This document shows, piece by piece, positions 53,034 through 62,343 of a stretch of DNA of 64,000 nt; within the stretch, counting starts at the first letter, position 1; each line of letters begins with the position of its first letter. Under the pieces are notes generated by a model, which did no database searches, was not told the DNA's origin, and saw only the letters and a program-made list of their open reading frames with translations. This stretch comes from Salinispira pacifica (GTDB lineage Bacteria > Spirochaetota > Spirochaetia > DSM-27196 > Salinispiraceae). A program made the position numbers and the translations under genes. Location: positions 1,465,501 to 1,529,500 of the forward strand of contig NC_023035.1 in the NCBI RefSeq assembly GCF_000507245.1. The letters are read 5' to 3'.

Positions 53034-53320
53034 GCATGTTTATGCTCATATTCATCAGCCTGGCACAGAAATTGAGTGAATATGTAGCAATAAAAACATT
53101 GTAAATAGAGAAAATGTAAATTGGTGTCCGTGCAATATGGTTTAACATACATATATGTACCTTAGCCTACAAAAATGTATGACACTTTAGTTGAAAATGG
53201 TCTGATAGATTGGAAGTTTTTGAATAAAATTGATGATATTTCGCATAATTATGAAATATTTTGCCCCGCCCCCCTTTACTACTCCCCCTGAGCTTTACTA
53301 ATATGCGGTAAACGCCGTTA

Positions 53321-53336
53321 TGGCATGGAACTTGCA
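53321..53336 (+). promoter_or_regulatory. Sigma-54 (-24/-12) promoter of gltB
   Basis: TGGCATG-N4-TTGCA, with GG at 53322-53323 and GC at 53334-53335. It differs from the consensus TGGCACG by one base. The predicted start at about 53347 leaves a leader of some 77 nt before gltB. Confidence 0.75.
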
Positions 53337-53423
53337 ACTATATTAGTCACGGATTTTCGGCAGTTTGAGAGTGATTTTTCCGACATTTATGTCGTTCATT
53401 TCCGTAGTATAAAGGAGCAGCTT

Positions 53424-56400
53424 ATGGCATTTAAACAACGACCCAAGAAGCAGGGACTGTATGACCCCGCATTTGAACATGATGCCTGCGGTGTGGGGTT
53501 TATCGCCCACATTAAAGGTGATGCAAGTCATTCAATTGTAAAAGACGCAGAAGAGATCCTTATCCGGATGACCCACCGGGGTGCGGTGGGCGCGGAAAAA
53601 AACACCGGGGACGGGGCGGGAATTCTCACATCCCTTCCCCACGAATTTCTCAGGAAGGCCGCAAAAAAGGATCTGCAGCTTGATCTGCCCGCTCCAGGAA
53701 CCTACGGCGCGGGGATTGTATTTTTTCCTCAGGATGATACCCGCCGGAGCAAATGTCTGGAAATTTTCCAAACCCAGGCCGAAGAAGAGGATCTTGAGCT
53801 TTTAGGCTGGCGTGAAGTTCCCACCAACAACACTATGATCGGCCCCAGTGCCCGGGAAAGCGAACCGGTAATGAAGACCGCATTCCTGAAGCTGAAGGAA
53901 GGAAGCGAACCCTCCTCCAATCCCCAGGATGAGCTTGAGAAGCGTCTGTACATTCTGCGCAAGCGGGTAACCAACAGCATCAGGGGAACCAGCGAACTGG
54001 ATCCCGACGATTTTTTCTACGTATGCTCTCTCTCATCCAGGGTGATGGTGTACAAGGGCATGCTTATGCCCGAGCAGCTGTTTCCCTACTTCCCCGATCT
54101 GGATAACAAGGATTTCACCTCCCACCTGGCCATGGTGCATTCCCGGTTTTCCACCAACACCTTTCCCAGCTGGGACCGGGCCCAGCCTCTGCGCTATATG
54201 AGTCATAACGGAGAAATCAACACCCTCCGGGGAAATGTGAATAAAATGCGCAGCCGGGAAGGTACGCTCAAGAGTGAATTCTTCGGCCCGAAACTTGCAT
54301 CTACATTCCCGGTGAACGAACCCGACCTCTCTGACTCGGGAAATTTTGATAATGTGCTTGAGCTTCTGATTATGGCGGGCAGGAAGCTTCCCGAAGCGGT
54401 GATGATGATGATTCCCGAAGCCTGGCAGAGAGACCCCCAGATGGATCCCGAAAAGCGGGCCATGTACGAGTATTTTTCCAACATGATGGAGCCCTGGGAC
54501 GGTCCCGCTTCGGTGGTGTTCACCGACGGTACCTACATTGGTGCAACCCTTGATCGAAACGGATTGCGCCCCAGCAGATACTATGTGACCGACGATGATC
54601 GGGTGATTATGGCCTCGGAGGTGGGGGTTCTTGATATTCCCGAGGATCACATCGTGGCCAAGGGCCGTCTCCAGCCGGGAAAAATGTTTCTGGTTAACTT
54701 TAATGAAGGGCGGATTATCGATGACAACGAGCTGAAAAGCAGTTACAGCGGTGAACAGCCCTACGGAACATGGCTGGAAGAGAAACGGATTACCCTGGAT
54801 GAGATTCCCGCTCCGGAGGATGTTCCCGGTCTGGATGAACGGAGCCTGCTTCAGCGTCTTAAACTGAACGGGTTCACCTGGGAACATCTGCGGGAAGTAC
54901 TGAAACCCATGGCTGAACTGGCCAAGGAGCCCCTGGGAAGCATGGGGAATGACGCTCCTCTGGCAGTTCTCTCGGATAATCCACGGATGCTCTACGACTA
55001 TTTCAAGCAGCTGTTCGCTCAGGTTACCAATCCGCCCATCGACTCGGTGCGTGAATCGGTGATTATGAGTCTGAAAACCTATATCGGCCCGGAAGGAAAC
55101 CTTCTGGAGCCGGGCGCAGATCATGCTCACCGGCTCATGCTTGAAGAACCGGTGCTCACCAACGATCAGCTGGCCGCTTTGAAGCATATGGACCACCGGG
55201 GCTGGAGAAGCAAAACCCTGGACATCACCTATCCGGTACGAAGCGGAAAAGACGGGTTGATGGACGCCCTTGAAAGGATCAGCAGGGAAGCGGAGCAGGC
55301 AATCGCCGATGGTGCCAGCCTGGTCATTCTTTCGGACCGGAATGCCGGACGGAACAACATCCCCTTGCCCGCACTTCTGGCGGTGGGCTCCATCCATCAG
55401 TATCTGGTGAGCATGCACAAGCGCACCCAGATCGGACTGGTGCTGGAATCCGCAGAGCCCAGGGAGGTACACCATTTCTGTACCCTCACCGGGTACGGTG
55501 CGGATGCGGTAAATCCCTATCTTGCATTTGAAGCAATGTGGAAAATGCAGGATGACGGTCAGCTTGATCCGGAACTGAGCAGGGAACAGCTCGCCGACGA
55601 TTACCTGAGAGCCATTGAGTACGGTATGCAGAAGGTATTCGCAAAAATGGGAATCTCCACCCTTGAATCCTACAAGGGTGCCCAGATTTTTGAAGCCGTG
55701 GGGCTTGCGTCAGAAGTTGTTGAACGCTGCTTCACCGGTACCGCAAGCAGGATTGAAGGGGCCGATTTCCAGCATATCGCAGAGGAATGTCAGCGCCGAC
55801 ACAACATTGCGTATCCCGACGGGAATCCCACCGTGGGCGAGGAATATCTCAACCCCGGGGACTACTCGGTCCGCCACGGCGGGGAAGGCCACATGTGGGA
55901 TGCCGAATCCATTGCCAACCTCCAGATTGCGGTCCGCAGCAACGATGTAAACTACTATAAGGCCTTCTCCCGGCATCAGGATCAGCGCAGTCAGCGGCAG
56001 TATACCCTTCGGGGGCTTCTGCGCTTTAAAGAAGGAGTTGAGTCCATACCCATTGAGGAAGTTGAACCCATAGAAAGCATTATGACCCGCTTCGCCAGCG
56101 GAGCCATGAGTTTCGGCTCCATCAGTCAGGAAGCCCATGAAACCCTGGCCATCGCCATGAACCGGGTAGGGGGAAAATCCAACACCGGCGAGGGGGGGGA
56201 GATGCCAGAGCGCTTCAAGCCCCTTGCCAACGGCGACAGCAAGCGTTCTGCAATTAAGCAGGTGGCTTCCGGCCGTTTCGGGGTTACCAACGAATATCTC
56301 ACCAACGCCGATGAGATCCAGATCAAAATGGCACAGGGAGCCAAGCCCGGCGAAGGCGGAGAGCTTCCGGGACACAAGGTTTTTGAGGTGATTGCCAAAA

Positions 56401-57989
56401 CCCGGCATACCACCAAAGGGGTTGGGCTCATTTCCCCGCCCCCCCATCATGATATCTATTCCATCGAAGACCTGGCTCAGCTGATCTTCGATCTGAAAAA
56501 CTCAAACCCCAAGGCAAGAATCAGTGTGAAACTGGTCTCCAAGGTTGGAGTGGGAACCATCGCCGCCGGGGTGGCAAAGGGTCATGCGGATCACATTCTC
56601 ATATCAGGACATGACGGCGGAACCGGAGCAAGTCCGCTCACCGGCATTAAGCATGCCGGTCTGCCCTGGGAACTGGGGCTGGCGGAAACCCACCAGACCC
56701 TGGTCATGAACGACCTGAGAAGCCGGGTAGTAATTCAGACAGACGGTCAGCTGAAAACCGGCCGGGATGTGGTAATCGCCGCAATTCTGGGTGCCGAAGA
56801 GTTCGGCTTTGCAACATCCGCCCTGATCACCATGGGCTGCATCATGATGCGGAAGTGTCAGAAAAATACCTGTCCCGTGGGTGTGGCCACACAGGATGAA
56901 CGGCTGAGAAAAAAATTCACCGGGAAGCCTGAGCATGTGGTGAATTTCCTGAAGTTTATCGCCCAGGAGGCACGGGAACTGATGGCTCAGCTGGGTGTGC
57001 GAAGCATCAATGAGCTGATCGGCCGGGTGGATCTGGTTGAAGCCGATGACAGCGTACGTAACTGGAAGAGCGAGGGGATCGATCTCAGCTCCCTGCTCAA
57101 TCCCCCGAAAAATGAACTTGCCCGAACCGGTACCATCTGCTGCATTCCCCAGGACCATGGAATCGCAGATATTCTGGACCGCCGCCTCATCGAGCTGTCC
57201 CGAAAGGCCATCAGCATGAAGAAAAAAGTTGAACTGGAACTGGGTATTAAAAACACCGACAGGGCTGTCGGAACCATGCTCAGCCATGAAATTGCCAAGC
57301 GCTACGGCTTTGACGGCCTGCCGGAAAACACCCTGGATATTAAACTCAGGGGACACGCCGGGCAGTCCTTCGGAGGCTGGCTGGCGTCCGGAGTCACTCT
57401 GGAGCTGGAAGGGGATGCCAACGACTATGTCGGGAAGGGACTGAGCGGAGGAACCATCTGTATATATCCTCCGAAACATTCCCGGTTCCAGGCTGAGGAA
57501 AATATCATCATCGGAAACGTTGCCTTTTATGGAGCAATCACCGGGAAGGCATTTATCCGGGGGATGGCCGCAGAGCGCTTCTGTGTGAGGAACTCCGGAG
57601 CCAAGGTGGTGATCGAAGGCGTGGGCGACCACGGCTGCGAGTACATGACCGGCGGACGTGCGGTAATTCTGGGTGAAGCCGGAAGAAACTTCGGCGCAGG
57701 CATGAGCGGCGGCATTGCCTATGTCTGGGATCAGAATGGAACATTCCGGGAAAATATCAATCCCGGCATGATCGACAGCTACGACCTGATCACCCAGGAA
57801 GCATGGGAGATCGAAGAGGTGAAAACCCTTATAGAAGAGCACCTTGAGTGGACGGGATCAACCAGGGCCCAGGATATTCTGGACAACTGGGAGAAAGAGT
57901 CGAAGAAGTTTGTAAAAGTGATCAGTCCTGCATATGCCAAGGTGCTGGAACTGGAAAAAGAAGCAGACAGGGAGGCGGTTCATGGGTAA
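53424..57989 (+). CDS. gltB: Glutamate synthase, large subunit
   Basis: The GOGAT large chain, converting glutamine and 2-oxoglutarate to two glutamate. The 1521-residue protein starts with a 21-residue propeptide before nucleophile Cys22 ([13 protein letters not shown]). The amidotransferase domain (about 22-430) is followed by a central linker domain, the FMN synthase domain with [19 protein letters not shown], the 3Fe-4S cysteines in [15 protein letters not shown], and C-terminal Gly-rich repeats. ATG 53424 has AAAGGAG at 53411-53417; the frame is open upstream to 53325, across the sigma-54 promoter. It overlaps gltD by 8 nt. Confidence 0.97.
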   Translation: MAFKQRPKKQGLYDPAFEHDACGVGFIAHIKGDASHSIVKDAEEILIRMTHRGAVGAEKNTGDGAGILTSLPHEFLRKAAKKDLQLDLPAPGTYGAGIVFFPQDDTRRSKCLEIFQTQAEEEDLELLGWREVPTNNTMIGPSARESEPVMKTAFLKLKEGSEPSSNPQDELEKRLYILRKRVTNSIRGTSELDPDDFFYVCSLSSRVMVYKGMLMPEQLFPYFPDLDNKDFTSHLAMVHSRFSTNTFPSWDRAQPLRYMSHNGEINTLRGNVNKMRSREGTLKSEFFGPKLASTFPVNEPDLSDSGNFDNVLELLIMAGRKLPEAVMMMIPEAWQRDPQMDPEKRAMYEYFSNMMEPWDGPASVVFTDGTYIGATLDRNGLRPSRYYVTDDDRVIMASEVGVLDIPEDHIVAKGRLQPGKMFLVNFNEGRIIDDNELKSSYSGEQPYGTWLEEKRITLDEIPAPEDVPGLDERSLLQRLKLNGFTWEHLREVLKPMAELAKEPLGSMGNDAPLAVLSDNPRMLYDYFKQLFAQVTNPPIDSVRESVIMSLKTYIGPEGNLLEPGADHAHRLMLEEPVLTNDQLAALKHMDHRGWRSKTLDITYPVRSGKDGLMDALERISREAEQAIADGASLVILSDRNAGRNNIPLPALLAVGSIHQYLVSMHKRTQIGLVLESAEPREVHHFCTLTGYGADAVNPYLAFEAMWKMQDDGQLDPELSREQLADDYLRAIEYGMQKVFAKMGISTLESYKGAQIFEAVGLASEVVERCFTGTASRIEGADFQHIAEECQRRHNIAYPDGNPTVGEEYLNPGDYSVRHGGEGHMWDAESIANLQIAVRSNDVNYYKAFSRHQDQRSQRQYTLRGLLRFKEGVESIPIEEVEPIESIMTRFASGAMSFGSISQEAHETLAIAMNRVGGKSNTGEGGEMPERFKPLANGDSKRSAIKQVASGRFGVTNEYLTNADEIQIKMAQGAKPGEGGELPGHKVFEVIAKTRHTTKGVGLISPPPHHDIYSIEDLAQLIFDLKNSNPKARISVKLVSKVGVGTIAAGVAKGHADHILISGHDGGTGASPLTGIKHAGLPWELGLAETHQTLVMNDLRSRVVIQTDGQLKTGRDVVIAAILGAEEFGFATSALITMGCIMMRKCQKNTCPVGVATQDERLRKKFTGKPEHVVNFLKFIAQEARELMAQLGVRSINELIGRVDLVEADDSVRNWKSEGIDLSSLLNPPKNELARTGTICCIPQDHGIADILDRRLIELSRKAISMKKKVELELGIKNTDRAVGTMLSHEIAKRYGFDGLPENTLDIKLRGHAGQSFGGWLASGVTLELEGDANDYVGKGLSGGTICIYPPKHSRFQAEENIIIGNVAFYGAITGKAFIRGMAAERFCVRNSGAKVVIEGVGDHGCEYMTGGRAVILGEAGRNFGAGMSGGIAYVWDQNGTFRENINPGMIDSYDLITQEAWEIEEVKTLIEEHLEWTGSTRAQDILDNWEKESKKFVKVISPAYAKVLELEKEADREAVHG

Positions 57990-59448
57990 GCCCACAGGAT
58001 TCCTTGAAATAGAGCGTAATAAAGTGAAGTGGAGGGACCCCAGCGTCCGCTCCCAGGATTTTCTCGAATTTGCAGTTGAGCATGATGACAAGGCCAGGCA
58101 GGAGCAGGGTGCACGCTGTATGGACTGCGGCGTCCCCTTCTGTCAGACCGACTACGGCTGTCCGGTGCACAATCTCATTCCCGAGTGGAACGATCTGGTG
58201 TACCAGGGCCGCTGGAACGAGGCCTACTGGCGGCTTCGGCTAACAAACAACTTTCCGGAGTTCACCGGCCGAGTCTGTCCCGCGCCCTGTGAAACCGCCT
58301 GTGTTCTGGGCATTAATGAGCCTGCGGTAACCATCAAAGATAATGAGGCGGCCATCATCGACCGTGCCTGGGAATCCGGGCTGGTGCAGCCCCGTCCTCC
58401 CCGCTACCGGAACGGTAAAACCGTCGCCATTGTGGGCAGCGGTCCCGCAGGTCTTGCTGCGGCGGATGAGCTGAATCAGGCAGGATACTCGGTTACCGTG
58501 TATGAGCGTGAAGACCGGGTGGGGGGGCTTCTGATGTACGGCATTCCCAACATGAAGCTTGATAAAACCCTAGTGGAAAAACGCTGCAACCTCATGGCCG
58601 AGGAAGGAGTCGAGTTCCGCACCGGCGTGGATGTGGGCAAAGATATGAGTATAAAAGAGCTCAGAGATTCCAACGACGCGGTACTCCTTACCGTGGGGGC
58701 GACAAATCCCCGGGATCTTCCGGTGCCGGGCCGGGAACTCAAGGGCGTGCACTTCGCCATGGAGTTTCTCACAGCCAATACCCGAAGCTACCTCAACTCC
58801 AAGCTCTCCGACGGCAAATACATCGATGCCAAAGGCAAGAAGGTGATCGTAATCGGTGGGGGCGACACGGGGAACGACTGCATCGGTACCAGTGTCCGTC
58901 ACGGTGCAGAGAGCGTGATAAACTTCGAGCTTCTCAGCCGGCCGCCCAAGGAGCGGGACGCTTCAATGCCTTGGCCCACATACCCACGGCTTGAAAAAAG
59001 CGACTACGGTCACCAGGAAGCCGAGGCGAAGTACGGCCGTGACCCCCGGGAGTACAATATTCTCACCAAGGAGTTCATCGGAGACGGTGAAGGTAATCTC
59101 AAGGCTCTGAAGACCGTCCGGGTGGAGTGGAGCAAAAAGCCCGGCGAACGGCCCACCTTCGCAGAGGTGCCCGGAACCGAGGAGACCTGGGAGGCGGACC
59201 TGGTATTTCTGGCTCTGGGGTTTCTCGGACCCGAGCAGTATCTTGCAGAAAGCCTTGAGCTGGATACTGACCAACGGAGCAACTACCGGGCCGAATACGG
59301 CGAGTACGCCACCTCTGTTGACAATGTCTTCGCCGCCGGGGACGCCCGCCGGGGACAGAGCCTGATCGTATGGGCAATTAACGAAGGCAGGGGCGCAGCC
59401 CGGGCCGTGGATCTGAAGCTTAACGGCAGCAGTAATCTGCGGGGGTGA
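57982..59448 (+). CDS. gltD: Glutamate synthase, small subunit
   Basis: The NADPH-oxidising subunit of GOGAT, 488 residues. The N-terminal iron-sulfur cysteines are [19 protein letters not shown] and [21 protein letters not shown] binds at [20 protein letters not shown], and the NADPH site is [12 protein letters not shown]-terminal [19 protein letters not shown] closes the FAD domain. I use ATG 57982 with GGAGG at 57971-57975; the frame continues upstream into gltB. The 8-nt overlap with gltB suggests coupled translation. Confidence 0.96.
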   Translation: MGKPTGFLEIERNKVKWRDPSVRSQDFLEFAVEHDDKARQEQGARCMDCGVPFCQTDYGCPVHNLIPEWNDLVYQGRWNEAYWRLRLTNNFPEFTGRVCPAPCETACVLGINEPAVTIKDNEAAIIDRAWESGLVQPRPPRYRNGKTVAIVGSGPAGLAAADELNQAGYSVTVYEREDRVGGLLMYGIPNMKLDKTLVEKRCNLMAEEGVEFRTGVDVGKDMSIKELRDSNDAVLLTVGATNPRDLPVPGRELKGVHFAMEFLTANTRSYLNSKLSDGKYIDAKGKKVIVIGGGDTGNDCIGTSVRHGAESVINFELLSRPPKERDASMPWPTYPRLEKSDYGHQEAEAKYGRDPREYNILTKEFIGDGEGNLKALKTVRVEWSKKPGERPTFAEVPGTEETWEADLVFLALGFLGPEQYLAESLELDTDQRSNYRAEYGEYATSVDNVFAAGDARRGQSLIVWAINEGRGAARAVDLKLNGSSNLRG

Positions 59449-59470
59449 GAATGTAAGAAGCTTGTGATTT

Positions 59471-59511
59471 GCTCCATATTGTGATGTGCAGCTGTTTTCA
59501 CAATATGGAGC
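59471..59511. repeat. Perfect 14-bp inverted repeat after gltD
   Basis: GCTCCATATTGTGA (59471-59484) and TCACAATATGGAGC (59498-59511), loop of 13. No T tract follows on either side, so it is not a standard intrinsic terminator. It could stabilise the gltBD message or be a binding site. It lies between convergent genes. Confidence 0.7.
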
Positions 59512-59579
59512 TGATATGAAAACTAAGTACTTTCATTATTATATGTAATTATCAAATATCCAGAATGCTTGATGTTGTT

Positions 59580-60014
59580 TTAATGGTCTTTTTGGGCGGG
59601 AACAACGTCGATGCGGACGGTATTGGATCTGGGAGTGGTAAAAATCCATCGGCCTTTTTCAGACTGTTCTCTGTTTGAAGGACTGACAAGAAACCGGGAT
59701 GGTCCAAGCTGAAGCAGGAATTGATTTCGCGTTTTCGTATTTGTAATATCATACTCTAAAACAGAGTCCTGTTGTGCAGACTGCACTAACGATTCCCAGG
59801 CAGCTTCGTTCATTTGTCCGAATACCGAGGATATTTCCAGAGCAGTTTGTCTGTCATCGGAAGCAATGGCTGCAATCAGGGTCTGGGTATCGTTCTCCAG
59901 TTCTTGAAGAAGTTCCTGATTGTCACTGCATGAGCTGAGAAGCGTTAACAGGAATACCGGCACGAAAAATAGCGTTTTCAAACAGCCTGAGAGTGTGGGT
60001 TTTTTGTATATCAT
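59580..60014 (-). CDS. Small lipoprotein
   Basis: A 144-residue predicted lipoprotein with signal MIYKKPTLSGCLKTLFFVPV and lipobox LLSSC at about 28-32. The mature part is soluble, charged and mixed alpha/beta; I recognise no family. ATG 60014 is preferred to the open frame up to 60104, because GGAGGA lies about ten bases upstream and the signal peptide starts here. It follows another small lipoprotein on the same strand, separated by a hairpin terminator. Confidence 0.7.
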   Translation of the reverse strand: MIYKKPTLSGCLKTLFFVPVFLLTLLSSCSDNQELLQELENDTQTLIAAIASDDRQTALEISSVFGQMNEAAWESLVQSAQQDSVLEYDITNTKTRNQFLLQLGPSRFLVSPSNREQSEKGRWIFTTPRSNTVRIDVVPAQKDH

Positions 60015-60061
60015 GAGAGTGAGTCCTCCGGCATTTTCTTCTGAAGTAGGTGCAGGGGCAG

Positions 60062-60097
60062 AAAAAATGGAAGGAGGAAACCTCCTTCCATTTTTTT
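60062..60097. terminator. Bidirectional terminator between two lipoprotein genes
   Basis: ATGGAAGGAGG / CCTCCTTCCAT with loop AAA, flanked by A residues on one side (60062-60067) and T residues on the other (60091-60097). It should terminate on either strand; the functional direction is likely minus, after the gene at 60112-60501. Confidence 0.85.
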
Positions 60098-60111
60098 CAT
60101 GCACTGTAACA

Positions 60112-60501
60112 TCAGTTATATTTTACAACTGATCCGGTAATGCGGGCGGTTGCGGGGGCAACAATAGAGCCTGTGAAACCATTGATCAGCAGATCAACAA
60201 CAGTTGCTGAGTATTCAACAGTGATATTTACTGCTGCATCCCCGGAATATTTGCTGATTTCTCTTTGAATGGCATCATAGATTTTTTCATCCATGGCATC
60301 GGCGGTTACGTTACCAAGGTTTGCGCCACCGGCTGAACCCAGGAATTCCCACACTTTCACGGTTTTATCGAATTCGCCAACTACATTGTAGTTCTGCATA
60401 TTCGAAACAACTTGAACTCCGGAGAGTTTGAACGTGGTACAGGAACTGAGTACCAGTACAACCAGCAACGCAAGTGCCAGCAGTTTAACAGATTTTTTCA
60501 T
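60112..60501 (-). CDS. Small lipoprotein
   Basis: A 129-residue predicted lipoprotein: MKKSVKLLALALLVVLVLSSC gives a typical signal and lipobox (LSSC, Cys about 21). The mature protein (KLSGVQVVSNMQNYNVVGEF..., DAIQREISKYSGDAAVNITVEYS...) is probably a compact periplasmic domain; the family is not recognised. AGGAGG precedes the ATG. The 497-nt gap to rplU upstream of it holds the rplU promoter and leader and no other gene. Confidence 0.75.
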   Translation of the reverse strand: MKKSVKLLALALLVVLVLSSCTTFKLSGVQVVSNMQNYNVVGEFDKTVKVWEFLGSAGGANLGNVTADAMDEKIYDAIQREISKYSGDAAVNITVEYSATVVDLLINGFTGSIVAPATARITGSVVKYN

Positions 60502-60800
60502 CTGTTCCTCCTATTTAATTAAGCTGAAACTGCATACATGCTGCAGTTTCCACTGTTTCTTGGTTAATTTTAGTGAAGCAGTACATTCGATACAAGGATT
60601 TTACCCATTCTTATAGGTTTTTCACAGTCAGAAAGCAAAAACTAGGTGATGCACGAAGAAACAGGAAGACAGTTTTTATCCATCCGCATGAAACGGAATG
60701 ATCGGGGGAAAAATACAGAAAACCGCTATGCATCAATGCAGTTTTTTTATAGTATGTGTGGTCACCGGATTTATTGCGGATAATATGCCCGGTATATCTC

Positions 60801-60829
60801 TTGACTTATATGACAGTATTTGCTAAATA
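60801..60829 (+). promoter_or_regulatory. Promoter of the rplU operon
   Basis: TTGACT (60801-60806), 17-bp spacer, TAAATA (60824-60829). The predicted start at about 60836 leads into a hairpin leader of about 160 nt before rplU. Confidence 0.65.
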
Positions 60830-60835
60830 TTGTCT

Positions 60836-60873
60836 CCGGTGGATTTTTAAAAGCTATCGTTTTTAAAATCCGG
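60836..60873 (+). promoter_or_regulatory. Hairpin in the rplU leader
   Basis: GGATTTT (60841-60847) pairs with AAAATCC (60865-60871); the flanking CC and GG can extend the stem, and A/T-rich inner sequence partly pairs. It lies right at the predicted start of the rplU transcript. A ribosomal-protein leader or a 5' stabiliser is plausible; the structure does not obviously match a known L21 leader. Confidence 0.45.
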
Positions 60874-60998
60874 CGACGGATTCGAAATAATAATTATTTC
60901 CTGTATATGTAATTATCATTTCCAAAAATCCCGGTAGTTTCAAAATGAAAGATTTGAAATTACGTAACGAAAAATATTTAATGTAAGGAACCATACTT

Positions 60999-61310
60999 AT
61001 GTACGCAATGGTAGAAATCAAGGGCAAACAGTACAAAGCAGAAGAAGGCGCCCTGCTGAAAGTTGATAGACTCGCAGAAGAAGCCGGCAAAAAGGTAGAA
61101 TTCGATTCCGTACTTCTTGTTGGTTCTGATGACGATGTAAAAGTTGGTGCTCCCTATGTGAAGGGCGCAAAAGTGGCCGCAGAAGTGGTTGAGCATGGAA
61201 AAGATAAAAAAGTTGTGGTATTCAAATATCGCCGAAGAAAAGACTCCATGACAAAAAACGGTCATCGTCAGCAGTACTCGCTTCTTAAGGTAACCGGGCT
61301 GAAGGCCTGA
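60999..61310 (+). CDS. rplU: Ribosomal protein L21
   Basis: A 103-residue 50S protein with the usual start MYAMVEIKGKQYKAEEGALL and C-terminal RRRKDSMTKNGHRQQYSLLKVTGL. TAAGGA lies upstream. It heads the common rplU-prp-rpmA order. It binds 23S rRNA, close to L20. Confidence 0.97.
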   Translation: MYAMVEIKGKQYKAEEGALLKVDRLAEEAGKKVEFDSVLLVGSDDDVKVGAPYVKGAKVAAEVVEHGKDKKVVVFKYRRRKDSMTKNGHRQQYSLLKVTGLKA

Positions 61311-61342
61311 GGCACCGAAACAATCCTGAAGGGTGAGAGCCG

Positions 61343-61681
61343 ATGATCCGCTGCATTGTTGAAGCAGATAACGGAATGCTCAGGGTCCTTCACTCCAGCG
61401 GACACGGAGACGTAGATAACCGTGATGCCAGGGTGAGCATTTCCTGCGCTGCAGTGAGTACATTGCTGCGCACTGCAGGGGTTCTTCTGGAGACCAGTGA
61501 ACAGGTAATGATCGAGCTGAAGAAGTTTCAGCCCGGTGAAATTGATTTGCGGGTCAAGCATGTGGATGAGAAAGCCGAGCAATGGCTTCGGGGTCTCACC
61601 GACATGCTTATCCGCGGGCTTGAAGATGTACAGCGGGATTTTCCCGCCCAGGTGCAGCTTTCCCAGAGCCCCAAGTATTAG
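61343..61681 (+). CDS. prp: Ribosomal-processing cysteine protease Prp
   Basis: A 112-residue protein of the YsxB/Prp family. The proposed catalytic dyad is His in SGHGDVDN and Cys in SISCAAVSTLL, at about residues 21 and 35. In Staphylococcus, Prp removes a short N-terminal extension from L27. It sits between rplU and rpmA as in those bacteria. The rpmA product here starts directly with MAHKKGGGS and so offers no extension to cleave. Confidence 0.88.
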   Translation: MIRCIVEADNGMLRVLHSSGHGDVDNRDARVSISCAAVSTLLRTAGVLLETSEQVMIELKKFQPGEIDLRVKHVDEKAEQWLRGLTDMLIRGLEDVQRDFPAQVQLSQSPKY

Positions 61682-61699
61682 AGAATAAGGGAGAAGACT

Positions 61700-61954
61700 A
61701 TGGCACATAAAAAGGGTGGCGGTAGTACAAAGAACGGTCGCGATTCGGAAAGTAAACGCCTTGGAGTCAAGCGCTTCGGAGGCCAGCTGGTAAAAGCCGG
61801 TGAAATTCTTGTTCGTCAGAGAGGAACCAGAATTCATCCCGGTGAAAATGTAGGTCGGGGCAAGGATGATACTCTCTTCGCAATGGCACAGGGAACAGTG
61901 GAGTTCCGCCAGCGCCGGGGAAAGAAAGTGGTGAATATCAGCGAAGCCCAGTAG
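61700..61954 (+). CDS. rpmA: Ribosomal protein L27
   Basis: An 84-residue 50S protein, with the standard N-terminus [22 protein letters not shown] that reaches the peptidyl-transferase centre (written here as [15 protein letters not shown] and RLGVKRFGG). No Prp-type extension precedes it. AAGGGAG lies just before the ATG. It is followed by a terminator at 62025. Confidence 0.97.
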   Translation: MAHKKGGGSTKNGRDSESKRLGVKRFGGQLVKAGEILVRQRGTRIHPGENVGRGKDDTLFAMAQGTVEFRQRRGKKVVNISEAQ

Positions 61955-62024
61955 GTTTTCCTGTACCGCCGAATACATCCGGAAATCGATCCATCGGGAC
62001 ATCGTCCCCATGATGTCGAACTGC

Positions 62025-62063
62025 AAAGCCCGAGCGCCATTGTGCAGCTGCGGGCTTTTTTTT
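62025..62063 (+). terminator. Intrinsic terminator after rpmA
   Basis: AAAGCCCG (62025-62032) and CGGGCTTT (62051-62058) with an 18-nt loop, followed by a T run to 62063. Ends the rplU-prp-rpmA unit. Confidence 0.8.
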
Positions 62064-62094
62064 GCGGTTATATAATTCAGAAATGAGCCAGGAC

Positions 62095-62330
62095 AGAAAA
62101 TCTCGGTTTCACCGGTATCAGGGCCTGCGACTCTGTAGGTTATAGCAAAATCCTTTGGATTTCGCTGGTATTGGAGCCTGCGGCTCTGTAGGTTATAGCA
62201 AAATCCTTTGGATTTCGCTGGTATTGGAGCCCGCGGCTCTGTAGTTTGTAGCAAAATCCTTCGGATTTCGCTGGTATTGGAGCCCGCGGCTCTGTAGTTT
62301 GTAGCAAAAACCTTTCAGGTTTTCGCTAGG
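62095..62330. repeat. 53-bp tandem repeat with two hairpins per unit
   Basis: Full units start at 62144, 62197 and 62250, exactly 53 bp apart; a diverged 49-bp unit precedes them (62095) and a partial one follows (62303). Each unit has GCAAAATCC-TTT-GGATTTCGC and GAGCC-YGC-GGCTC hairpins. In the last unit the first hairpin reads AAAACCT/AGGTTTT, a U-A to A-U double change that keeps pairing. The period is not a multiple of three, so it is not coding. It fills the 389-nt gap between rpmA and obgE; its end supplies AGGGG before the obgE start. Confidence 0.85.
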
Positions 62331-62343
62331 GGTTTAAATAAAA

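Noticed and set aside
53040-53320. NtrC-type activator box upstream of gltB
   Set aside because: TTGGTG and GTGCAA fragments near 53120 do not form the expected TGCACC-N5-GGTGCA palindrome.
54033-55475. 480-codon open frame antisense to gltB
   Set aside because: It lies wholly opposite a clearly conserved glutamate synthase; it has no ribosome site or recognisable domain. It is a by-product of GC-rich codon use.
59471-59511. Rex-binding site
   Set aside because: TTGTGA and TCACAA are present but 13 bases of loop separate the arms; Rex sites have a much shorter gap.
61268-62254. 328-codon minus-strand frame across prp, rpmA and the repeats
   Set aside because: It is antisense to two conserved genes and reads through repeats whose 53-bp period breaks frame.
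62095-62330. CRISPR-like array
   Set aside because: Units are contiguous with no variable spacers, contain two hairpins each, and no cas genes are nearby.
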